Of a stretch of 64,000 nt of DNA, positions 36,430-44,653 are shown one piece after another. Source of the stretch: Bifidobacterium pullorum subsp. gallinarum (GTDB lineage Bacteria; Actinomycetota; Actinomycetes; Actinomycetales; Bifidobacteriaceae); assembly GCF_000741215.1 (NCBI RefSeq), contig NZ_JGYX01000007.1:166529-230528 (forward strand), read 5' to 3'. Position 1 is the first letter of the stretch. Each line of letters starts with the position of its first letter. The notes under the pieces are model-generated. The model had not been told where the DNA came from. It was given only the letters and a program-made list of their open reading frames with translations, and made no database searches. Both the position numbers and the translations under genes were made by a program.

Positions 36430-37416
36430 ATGGATTGGCTGACTCAGGCGCGTTGGCGGTTCGGCCGCATCGGTGCCGGCGCATGCGTGATGCTGGCCGT
36501 GTGGGTGGCGCTGAACATGGCGCTGTCCATGATGCTGGTGCAGGCGATGGGGCAGAACGCCGTGAACGCGCCGATATGGCTGCAGTTCCTCATCTCCAGC
36601 GGTCCGCTGTACCTGATCGCCATGCCAATGGGTCTGATGCTGATGAAGGCGGTGCCCGAGCTGCCGACTCGCAGGTTCCCGATGACTCCCGGCCGGTTCT
36701 TCACGCTGCTGCTCATGTGCCTGCCGATCATGTATGGCGGCAACATCATCGGCAACCTGCTGTCGATGGCTCTCTCCGGAGGCACGGCCCAGAACGCGAT
36801 CGCGAATCTGGCCATGGCCAATGACCCGGCGATGATCGTCTTCGGCGTCATCCTGGGGCCGATCTTCGAGGAGTGGATGTTCCGCAAGCAGATCATCAGC
36901 CGCACCCGCCGGTATGGCGAGAAGCTGTCGATTCTGCTGTCCGCCCTGATGTTCGCGCTGTTCCATCTGAATCTGTTCCAGTTCTTCTACGCGTTCGGAC
37001 TGGGGCTCATGTTCGGCTATGTGTACATGCGTACGAGCCAACTGCGGTATTCGATTGTGATGCACATGATCGTCAACTTCAACGGTTCGGTGCTGGCTCC
37101 ATGGGTGCTTTCGCAGGTGGACCTGGAGGCGCTCGCCACCACGGACACCACCGATCCGGCTGCGGCCCAGGCGCTGCTGGCGCAGAACGGCGCCGGCATG
37201 ATGCTGGTGTCCGGGTATGGGCTGTTGCTGATCGCCCTGTCGATTGCGGGCGTGGTGCTGCTGATCACCAAGCGCCGCACGTTCGAGTTCTATACCACGC
37301 CCGAACAGCTGCCGAAGGGCCTGGGCGGGCAGACCGCATTCGGCAACCCGGGCATGGTGATTTACATCGCCATGTGTGCCGCGCTGACCGCCCTGTCGAT
37401 GTACGGCCTATTCTGA
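36430..37416 (+). CDS. CPBP family intramembrane metalloprotease
   Basis: A 328-residue membrane protein with about eight hydrophobic helices. Abi/CPBP motifs are present: EEWMFR (near residue 147) for the first Glu pair, FALFHLN near residue 177 with a His, and HMIVNF near residue 213 with the second His and Asn. Members include CAAX-type prenyl protease homologues and proteins linked to bacteriocin self-immunity. The target is unknown. AAAGGAACGG precedes the ATG. It stands alone after the ABC operon. Confidence 0.88.
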   Translation: MDWLTQARWRFGRIGAGACVMLAVWVALNMALSMMLVQAMGQNAVNAPIWLQFLISSGPLYLIAMPMGLMLMKAVPELPTRRFPMTPGRFFTLLLMCLPIMYGGNIIGNLLSMALSGGTAQNAIANLAMANDPAMIVFGVILGPIFEEWMFRKQIISRTRRYGEKLSILLSALMFALFHLNLFQFFYAFGLGLMFGYVYMRTSQLRYSIVMHMIVNFNGSVLAPWVLSQVDLEALATTDTTDPAAAQALLAQNGAGMMLVSGYGLLLIALSIAGVVLLITKRRTFEFYTTPEQLPKGLGGQTAFGNPGMVIYIAMCAALTALSMYGLF

Positions 37417-37423
37417 CCGGCTA

Positions 37424-38221
37424 CTACTCCGCGGCGATCGGACCGGCGGCGGCGTGTTGTTCGATGAAGTCGGCGCCGGCCAGCGCCCGCGCCGCGGCGT
37501 CGGCCGCAGTGGAGGGGAACACGTCGAACCGCGCGTACACCTGCACCTCCGCGGTGATGCCGTACGGCGTGAACCCGGTGAACTTGACCAGCGTCGGTAC
37601 GTTCTCCAGCCGCATGCCCTCGGTCGCCTTGTTGACCACGTCCAGCGCCCGCCGCTCGACCTGCTTCAGGTCGCTGCCGGCGGCCACCGTGAACGGCACC
37701 GGCACATAGCCTTCGGATGCCTGTGTGAGCTTCTCCAAGGACGACGTGTTGAGCACCGAGTTGGGGATGACCATCTGATTGCCGCCGCGTTCGAGGATGA
37801 CGGTCTGCCGCCAGGTGATGTCCTTGACCACGCCGGTGGTGCCTTGGATGCGCACCAGGTCGCCGGGTTGGATCACCTTGCCGAGCATGAGCCCGAACCC
37901 GCTGATGATGTTCGCGATCGTATCCTGCATGCCGAGGGAGATCGCGACGCCGCCGACGCCGAGCGCCGCCAAGATGGTGGTGGGGTTGACGCCGAACACC
38001 GGCTGCAGCACGATGGTGATTGCCGCCGCCCAGATGATCACGCGCAGGATGTTGGCGAAGATCGACGCATTCGGTATGCTGGCCCGGCCCAGTACCTCGT
38101 TGGTCACACGGACCACGACCTTGGTGGCTATCATGGCGATCGCCATCACGATAACCAGCAGGATGACCTTGCCCGCATGCTGCTGCAGCCAGTCCGTGAT
38201 CACATCCATCGCACGCCCCAT
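37424..38221 (-). CDS. Small-conductance mechanosensitive channel (MscS)
   Basis: A membrane tension-gated channel that releases solutes on osmotic downshock. The 265-residue form starting at 38221 has a pore helix with GVGGVAISLGMQDTIANIISG, near residue 80, and the beta domain VIPNSVLNTS. The ATG at 38209 is an alternative start; the open frame upstream to 38362 is not supported. The stop is 8 bp from that of the convergent CPBP gene. Confidence 0.9.
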   Translation of the reverse strand: MGRAMDVITDWLQQHAGKVILLVIVMAIAMIATKVVVRVTNEVLGRASIPNASIFANILRVIIWAAAITIVLQPVFGVNPTTILAALGVGGVAISLGMQDTIANIISGFGLMLGKVIQPGDLVRIQGTTGVVKDITWRQTVILERGGNQMVIPNSVLNTSSLEKLTQASEGYVPVPFTVAAGSDLKQVERRALDVVNKATEGMRLENVPTLVKFTGFTPYGITAEVQVYARFDVFPSTAADAAARALAGADFIEQHAAAGPIAAE

Positions 38222-38440
38222 TCCTGTTATGCGCTCGGCGTCTATCGCCGCCAGCCGGCTCGTCTGGTTCCATCCTACCGACTGTGGCTGGAAGGATACG
38301 GCATGCGCGGGTTGCCGGCGGAAGCGCCGGTCCTGCTTCGATGCGGAGATATCGGGATCCATCCGGAGGCATTGCGTTCATGTGCATGCATCAATGAACG
38401 CTGTGAGAAAAAAAAGATGTCGATATTTGCGGGGATAAAA

Positions 38441-38468
38441 GGTGCATCCGAACGGGTTCGGATGCACC
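38441..38468 (-). terminator. Hairpin terminator of the 146-residue gene
   Basis: A perfect 13-bp stem GGTGCATCCGAAC (38441-38453) with GTTCGGATGCACC (38456-38468) and a 2-nt loop. On the minus strand a run of T follows. It lies 80 bp after the stop of the small gene. Confidence 0.7.
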
Positions 38469-38547
38469 TTAACGTTTGGTGTATTGCTTGGGGTGCCGCG
38501 GGAACCCGTCGTGCGCTGTGCGGCAGATTCCCGCGGCGCATCCCCAC

Positions 38548-38988
38548 TCACTCCGCGTCTGCCGCCTTCTTGCGGCCGCGCTTCTTCATCGTGCCGGCCT
38601 TGGCGTCGGCCACGGCGAAAATGATGGCATTGTCGTCGGGCTGGCCGACACCGGGGATGGAGCGGTAGTCGATCTCGTCCTCGGAGGGGTTGTGCAGTTC
38701 GAAGAACGCGGTCACGGCCGCCACCACGGCCGGTGCCTTGACGCTGATGGACGTGGTCTGCTTGTCCGCGGGCTTGCTGAACTTCACCGCGTTCTCATCC
38801 TTGTCGGCGCACGCCTGGATGGCGATCTGCTTGGCCGATTCGTTGACGAGCACGTGCACGTATGCCGGATAACCCAGTTCCGCGGCCGTGGCCTTGTTGA
38901 ACCGCACCACGGAATCCGTGACCGTCATCACGGATTTGCTGACCGGTGCCGCAAGAGAAATTTCCTGAAATCCTTGAAGTGATGTCAT
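38548..38988 (-). CDS. Small soluble protein of unknown function
   Basis: I do not recognise the family. The 146-residue product has no signal or membrane helix. It is predicted to be a compact alpha/beta protein with a basic C-terminus MKKRGRKKAADAE that may contact nucleic acid. A terminator follows on the same strand. It may be a conserved bifidobacterial protein, but this is a guess from its tidy gene structure. Confidence 0.65.
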   Translation of the reverse strand: MTSLQGFQEISLAAPVSKSVMTVTDSVVRFNKATAAELGYPAYVHVLVNESAKQIAIQACADKDENAVKFSKPADKQTTSISVKAPAVVAAVTAFFELHNPSEDEIDYRSIPGVGQPDDNAIIFAVADAKAGTMKKRGRKKAADAE

Positions 38989-39114
38989 CTGTTCATACCT
39001 CCGTTATGTACCCAATTTTCATGAGGTTGGTTGCAGTATATACTGAAATATCGGTACTTTTCAGCATAAAATGTTTTATGTCTAAGTGTCAATTCCTTTA
39101 TATATTCATTTGAA

Positions 39115-39953
39115 TCAATTCATTAATTCGTTTGGGTTGTGCCCAATGTCTTGCGCGAATGTGGTCGACCCGTCGTCGGACGTGATCTCGGTGCGTTGAT
39201 TGCATGGTGCCGTCGAGCCGGGACACGTCCAGGTAACGGTGTGTGCTCCACTGGCTGGCGGTGACGTAGCGGATGTGCGCGTATATGAGCATAAGCGCGC
39301 TCCTGCCGTCGGGAAGCTGCCGACGACGCGTGTCTTCTTGCGGATCTCGCGGTTGAGCCGTTCGATCATGTTGTTGGTGCGGATCCGCCGCTGGTGCTCG
39401 ACAGGGTATTCGTCGAGCAGATAGGTGGTTGACTCGCCTATGCCCTCCCTCAGGCATGAGGCCGTGGCCTTCAGGCCTTTGGAGTCCATCTCCGCGGCCA
39501 CGCTTTCGGCCTTGTCGAGAGCGTGGCCGCGGTTTTCCATGGCGAACATGGCCTTCAGAATGAAGGTGGTCCACTTCGTATGTTTGCGGCTGACCTTGGA
39601 GAGCACGTTGCGCATGAATGCACCATGCACCGCTGGTAGCGCGCCCCGGCGGCATCGCGCTGATCGTGGAGATGAGCTCGGCGCACCGGTCGCCGATCAC
39701 CAGGCGTACGCCCCTGCGATCATCGAGCGGATGAACTGCTCCCAGCTGCTCCGGTTCTCCTTCATGCCCTCCACGACGCCGATGACCTTGCGGTGACCGG
39801 TGTCGTCCACGCCGACCGCGACTAGGATGCTGATGTTCTCGGCCGACCCCTAGGTGCGCTTGTGCCACATACCGTCCGCGAACAGGTACGGGTAGGCGTG
39901 CTCCGACAGCGGCTGGCCGCGCCATTCGTTGATCTGCGCGCACACGCACTTTA
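39115..39953 (-). pseudogene. IS256-like transposase remnant
   Basis: Pieces of an IS256 (Mutator) family DDE transposase on the minus strand, in at least two frames. The best part (39115-39630) reads NNMIERLNREIRKKTRVVGSFP, the family's C-terminal segment, and upstream fragments show VAVGVDDTGHRKVIGVVEG. A TAG stop lies in frame near 39850, and one or more frameshifts separate the blocks. The N-terminal half is absent. A related partial copy lies at the right end of the window (63613-64000). Confidence 0.75.
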
Positions 39954-39983
39954 TTCAAAATAACGGAAAAACGGAAGCTTACT

Positions 39984-40837
39984 GGCTCTTCCGGTTTTCG
40001 TGTGTGGCGGGTGTGGGAGAGCCATGGGGCATCATGGTTGTTTGTGCAGAAGATAACCGAAAACGATGTCCCACGGCCTGCGCCCGAGTTTAGCAGGTTC
40101 GACGGGAACGTGTTGTTGGGCGCGGGTTCTAGATAGAAGTGCAACACCTGTCTAGGGTTGGAGGTGTTCAAGTTCTGACCGTAGAAGCGCGTTCGCCGGC
40201 TACAAGCGCGCCGTCAGGAGGACCGTCCCCCACGCGGTTGAAGTCCTCGACCCGTTCCACGTCGTCAGGCTCGCCGGCGACAACCAATGTAGGCAGCACC
40301 TCCAGCGGGAGGCCGCCGGACGGCGCGGCACGACACGCAATCCGCTCTACCGTGCCCGGCGCACGCTGCTGAAGACCCGTGGCACGCTCACCGACCGGCA
40401 GCGCGCCACGGTCGCCCGGCTGTTCGCGGACCCGGCGAACCGGCCGCTGGAGGTCATGTGGGGAGCCTACCAGAAGATCATCAAATGCTACGCGGAACCC
40501 GACCGGCGCAGGGTGCGCGGCATGATGCACGAGCCCGTCGACGACGTCAACGCCGGGCCCACCAACGCGCCAAGGGAGCCGGGGACCCTGGACCGCACGC
40601 TCGGACGCCGCCTGCCGGACGTCCCGGCCTACTTCGACCACGCCCATTCCAGCAACGGACCCACCGAGGCCGTCAACGGCAGGCTCGAACACCTGCGAGG
40701 CATCGCCCTCGGCTTCACCAACCTGAACAACCACATCACCAGAAGCCTCCTGCACACCGGAGGATTCAGGCAAACCGTACAAAACCAGATCAATCGACTA
40801 TAAACCTCACCACACACGGAAACCGGAAAACGTTACC
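39984..40837 (+). mobile_element. Deletion derivative of an ISL3-family element
   Basis: The left end reads GGCTCTTCCGGTTTTCGTGTGTGG (39984-40007), typical of ISL3 tips. The right end near 40810-40837 is its imperfect inverse (CCACACACGGAAACCGGAAAAC). Between them is the C-terminal part of an ISL3 transposase, truncated at its 5' side. The element is therefore non-autonomous. It lies directly next to the IS256-like remnant. It differs from the intact ISL3 copy at 47258. Confidence 0.65.
40180..40803 (+). pseudogene. ISL3-family transposase, N-terminally truncated
   Basis: The reading frame begins without a start in the middle of the DDE domain (DPFHVVRLAGDN, followed by LLKTRGTL) and continues to KIIKCYAEPDRRRV and NGRLEHLRGIALGFTN, ending at 40803. 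The ATG at 40456 gives only the last 115 residues. The first half and any start signal are missing. It lies inside the ISL3-type ends noted at 39984-40837. Confidence 0.75.
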
Positions 40838-40856
40838 GGCGCCGCTTGACGTGAAT

Positions 40857-40904
40857 ATGTTTGCGGGCTTTGCCAGTCCGAAGACTGGCAAAGCCCGCAA
40901 ACAT
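40857..40904. repeat. Perfect 21-bp stem with 6-nt loop
   Basis: ATGTTTGCGGGCTTTGCCAGT (40857-40877) is exactly inverted at 40884-40904 around CCGAAG. It lies between two IS-related segments with no gene nearby. It could be a terminator, a fold marking an IS end, or a palindromic target. Confidence 0.7.
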
Positions 40905-41014
40905 CGCGATGTCCCGAAGTGAGGCGATATATACTATTTTAGGTGCACAACGTGCATGAAACAAGATTCCACACCCATTGCATATTATAGTCCATACTTG
41001 GCCATGCTGTAAAG

Positions 41015-42489
41015 CCCGACGTGCCTCACGTTTTTTGAGCGCGAATTGCGTAGTGGTGCCTCAGTAAAAGTGAGCGCGAAACCGGGTTGGTTTGTTTGGC
41101 TGGTCTTATGGAAGACGGGATCAGCATGGCGGCGAAGAGGCAGGTTACCCTCAGGTTCAGGGACGAGTACGTGAGGGCGTCGAAGAAGCAGAAGGGCGTC
41201 ATCCTGGACAGGATGTGCGAATCGCTCGGAATCGGCAGGAGCACCGCGAGGCGCCTGCTCGCCCAGGCCGGACGGCGAACACATAACGAGGCGGTCCCCG
41301 CGGAGCGTCCGAGGCGGTATTCGGACCGCTCGAGGGAGCTGCTGCGCGAGGTGTGGATGTTGATGGACATGCCGTGCGGCAAGTATCTGAAGGCGATGCT
41401 GCCCCAGTGGCTGCCCGTGCTGCGCGCGTGCGGGGAGCTCGACGCGTACGACGGGTCCACGTTCGACGAGCTCATGACGATGAGCGCGGCCACGGTCGAC
41501 CGGTACCTCAGACCCGTGCGCGACACGGCGCGTCCCAAGGGGATCGCGACCACGCGGCCGGCCGGCGAGCTGCTACGCAACTCGATCACCATCAGGAAGG
41601 CGGGCGACGAGCTCGACGGGCTGCCGGGCAACGTGGAGGCCGACACCGTCGCCCACTGCGGGCCCAGCGCACGCGGCGAGTTCTGCCGTACCCTGACCGT
41701 GGTCGATTTCGCGACCGGGTGGACCGAGAACGCGTCGGCGAGGAACAACGCGTACCGCAACCTCTCCCGGGCCGAGGCCATGATCGAGGAGCGCCTGCCG
41801 TTCGCGATCCGCTCCTACGACAACGACAACGGAAGCGAGTTCATCAACGCGGAGTTCATCGCCCACCTGCAGGCCCTCGACGTCGAACAGACCAGGAGCC
41901 GGCCCTACCGCAAGAACGACCAGGCCACCGTCGAGTCCCGCAACAACCACATCGTCCGCAGGCACGCGTTCTACTACCGGTACACCGTCGAGGAGCTCGA
42001 CCTGCTCAACGAGCTCTGGGAGCTCGTGAGGATCAAGGCCAACCTGTTCACCCCCTCCAAGAAGCCCGTGGGACGCTCCAGCACCCGTGACGGCAGGCCC
42101 CGCCGCGTCTACGACCGGCCCATGACCCCGTGGGAGAGGCTCAAACGGTTCGACCGGGAGGACCGCGGCAACGGCGGAAGCGGGTTCATCCTGCCCGGCC
42201 GGCGCGAACAGATCGAGGAGACCATCGCCGCCACGAACCCCGCCGAACTCGTCCGCCGCATCCACGACATCCAGGACCGGCTCGAGGCGATGGCCGCGCC
42301 ACGCACGCGCCGCCTCGAGAAGAGGCTCGGCCCCGACATGGCATACTTGGACAGGACACTCGCGCGAATCACGGGCGTCACACCGGAAAACCACAACGAA
42401 ACACCAGCCGACACCGACTAGGATTTCGCGCTCACCCCCGGTGAGGCACCAGTCACAATTTCGCGCTCACTTTCAAATGAGGCACCTCG
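41015..42489 (+). mobile_element. Insertion sequence with tandem terminal repeats, intact copy
   Basis: An element of about 1,475 bp. Each end carries two copies of the pattern GTGCCTCA followed by about 7 bp and TGAGCGCGAA, repeated after a gap, and the two ends are inverted relative to each other. The tips read CGACGTGCCTCA (left) and CGAGGTGCCTCA (right, reversed). These look like paired transposase-binding sites. The boundaries are inferred by comparison with the second copy at 52325-53804. No target duplication is evident. Confidence 0.75.
41087..42421 (+). CDS. DDE transposase with integrase core domain
   Basis: A 444-residue transposase with an N-terminal helix-turn-helix region (RMCESLGIGRSTARRLLAQ near residue 47) and an rve-type catalytic core. 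The acidic residues are in EADTVAHCG, DNDNGSEF and ATVESRNN; the second Asp and the Glu are 35 residues apart, as in D,D(35)E enzymes. A longer C-terminal part follows. The start may be the ATG at 41087 or one shortly after (41108, 41126). The IS family was not decided. Confidence 0.88.
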   Translation: MVCLAGLMEDGISMAAKRQVTLRFRDEYVRASKKQKGVILDRMCESLGIGRSTARRLLAQAGRRTHNEAVPAERPRRYSDRSRELLREVWMLMDMPCGKYLKAMLPQWLPVLRACGELDAYDGSTFDELMTMSAATVDRYLRPVRDTARPKGIATTRPAGELLRNSITIRKAGDELDGLPGNVEADTVAHCGPSARGEFCRTLTVVDFATGWTENASARNNAYRNLSRAEAMIEERLPFAIRSYDNDNGSEFINAEFIAHLQALDVEQTRSRPYRKNDQATVESRNNHIVRRHAFYYRYTVEELDLLNELWELVRIKANLFTPSKKPVGRSSTRDGRPRRVYDRPMTPWERLKRFDREDRGNGGSGFILPGRREQIEETIAATNPAELVRRIHDIQDRLEAMAAPRTRRLEKRLGPDMAYLDRTLARITGVTPENHNETPADTD

Positions 42490-42696
42490 AGCCAGCGTGG
42501 CGCATCCATCGACGTGTCGCGGAGTCGTGCCGGATTGGTCGACGGAACAAGCTGGACTGACGGATGATAGCGCGGAATCTCGATATTCGTCGGGTCGGAT
42601 TGGTTTCTCATGCATACCGGGCCGGTGTGGCTGTGGCCGAATGCCTGCGGCCGCACCGGCATTGCTGGTGGAGCGCGGTTCGTGACCACGCCGCTA

Positions 42697-44376
42697 TCAC
42701 AGCGAGTACCAAGCGATTCCCTCCTGATGCCATCCCGCAGTGCCGACCCGCTGATATTCCGCGAAGTTGGTGGTGTAGATATGCTCGCCGCTGCCGGGGT
42801 TGTACAACCGGTACACAGGCACGTTGCCATCTGCCGGAATCTGCCAGCCCACGCCTTCGTTGTTCCACCCGGCGTTGATCAGGTCTCGGCGTTCCTTGCC
42901 ATCGATGGTATACATGTGGTTGCCGTCGTTCGGATTGTACAGTCGGTAGACGCTCGTGCCATCATCCCCGCTGCCTACCGCACAGAACGCGGTCCCTTCG
43001 TCGCTCCATCCTGCCGCGACCAGTTGCACGCGCTCCGCGTCGGACGTGGTGTAGTGGTGAAGTCCGCTGTTCCTGTTGTACACGCGGTACACGGCGGTGT
43101 CGTTGCAGGTGATGACGGGCGCCGGCTCCCCGTCTTGACCGGGATCTGATACCGGAGGGGTGGCCGATCCGTCGTTTCCGGGCCAGTCCTTGACGCCGAA
43201 TGCGTTGAGGTCGACGTTGCCGGTGATGCCGTTCACCGTGCCGCTTGACGTGTACTGCCATCCTCTGTCGTTGGACGAGTATCCGAAGTTGGTGCGGGCG
43301 CCGTAACTGGCTACCCAGCGTGTCTTGCTGCGGATGTTGGCGGAGTTGAGCGCGCTGTTGAGATAGGAGGTGTAGGAGTACACGGACAGGTTGGTGTATC
43401 CGGCGGACTGCAGCTGCGCGTACCAGGCGTTGACGATGCCGTCGTATACGGCAGGGCTCGTGGGCGGCGTGTGCCCCGTCCAGGTCCAGTTCTCAAGGTC
43501 GTAATAGACCGGATAGCTCAGGTCGTTCGGGCTAACGCCGGCCTGCTGCAGCAGACTGACGGTGTTGGCACCTTCGGCGGAGCCGCATGCCGCGTCATAG
43601 GCGTAGGAATACACGTAGATGCCGAACGGGATGCCCAGACGCTTGCATTCGTTGATGTTGCGCACAGCGTCGGCGTCGAAGCCGTTGCCCCATCCATAGG
43701 CCAACCGGATGATGGCCCCCTCGACGCCGTCGGCCTTGGCGGCGGCCCAATCGATGGTGCCCTGCCATTCCGACACGTCCACCACGCCCTTGGCGTGCTG
43801 CGCGAACAGCGTGTCGTCGGCCTCGAAGAACGCCGGAGCGTTGCTGTAGGTACCCCAATACGCACCATATATGTTATTGTCCAGCGCGACGGTGCGGACG
43901 GTGCCTTGGGTGCCCATTGCCGCGCTGCTGCGGGCGGCGGACTGTTCTACCGTGTCACTGTCGTCGACGGCTTCTCTGACCTCCGCCGCGGAGACCGGAA
44001 TGAACGATTCCCCATCGGTTTTGGCCAGCGGGTCGGCCTGCGTATCCGTGGTGCCCACCAGGTCGGGGTCGGTGATGACGGTTCCGGATTCGATGTCGCG
44101 GACGGTGCCGTCCTCGTCCATGGCCAGGTCTTCGGACACCACGGTGGCGTCATCGGCGATTTCGTCGCTGACGGAATCGGGCAGGGGTTGCGAGGGATTG
44201 TCGGGCATTGTGCCGCCCGTGGACACGATTTCCTGATCGGCAAGCGTTGCGGTTCCCCGGATGCCGACGGCATCCAGATTCGTGTCCGTCAACGCGAAGG
44301 CTGGAGTCGTCAACAACGCGAGGCTGGCGATGGCGGCGGAAAGTGAGACGCCTACCTGGTGTATCTTCAATGACAT
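42697..44376 (-). CDS. Secreted GH25 muramidase with three DUF5648-type repeats
   Basis: A 559-residue exported cell-wall hydrolase. The signal peptide (about residues 1-30, ending TPAFA) follows an AAGGAG site before the ATG at 44376. An acidic linker covers about 40-180. The GH25 domain starts at GVVDVSEWQG (near 195) and includes the DLE motif in YYDLENW (near 290), both part of the GH25 active site. Three C-terminal repeats of the YRVYNxNxGxHxYT type, each ending GW-x-EG, cover about 427-559. No LPXTG is present. The same repeats end both large surface proteins in this island. Confidence 0.92.
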   Translation of the reverse strand: MSLKIHQVGVSLSAAIASLALLTTPAFALTDTNLDAVGIRGTATLADQEIVSTGGTMPDNPSQPLPDSVSDEIADDATVVSEDLAMDEDGTVRDIESGTVITDPDLVGTTDTQADPLAKTDGESFIPVSAAEVREAVDDSDTVEQSAARSSAAMGTQGTVRTVALDNNIYGAYWGTYSNAPAFFEADDTLFAQHAKGVVDVSEWQGTIDWAAAKADGVEGAIIRLAYGWGNGFDADAVRNINECKRLGIPFGIYVYSYAYDAACGSAEGANTVSLLQQAGVSPNDLSYPVYYDLENWTWTGHTPPTSPAVYDGIVNAWYAQLQSAGYTNLSVYSYTSYLNSALNSANIRSKTRWVASYGARTNFGYSSNDRGWQYTSSGTVNGITGNVDLNAFGVKDWPGNDGSATPPVSDPGQDGEPAPVITCNDTAVYRVYNRNSGLHHYTTSDAERVQLVAAGWSDEGTAFCAVGSGDDGTSVYRLYNPNDGNHMYTIDGKERRDLINAGWNNEGVGWQIPADGNVPVYRLYNPGSGEHIYTTNFAEYQRVGTAGWHQEGIAWYSL

Positions 44377-44424
44377 AGGTTCTCCTTGATCGTGGCCCGC
44401 GGTGCGCCGGGGCTGAAACACCAC

Positions 44425-44653
44425 TACGCTAGCCTACGGATATTGCCACGCGTTGACGATGCCAGGTGTTTCGTGCGAAGTGTTGACATTTCGATATGGT
44501 TTTCCATATGCGCTTCTGAACATTGCGCTGAGACACGGTCGAGTTCATCTGGAAGTAACTTGACAGTAGTCCGGGGCATGGAGTAAAAACATACATAGTC
44601 GGGTGGGGAAAGTCCCCGCAGCGAACCCGATGTCCCTAGAAGAAAGGTTCCTG
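44425..44653. promoter_or_regulatory. Divergent promoter region of the surface genes
   Basis: 229 bp separates the GH25 gene (minus) from the first large surface gene (plus), so it must hold both promoters. The last 25 bp carry the leader ATGTCCCTAGAAGAAAGG, which is also present before the second surface gene. No -35/-10 pair was firm enough to place. Confidence 0.45.
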
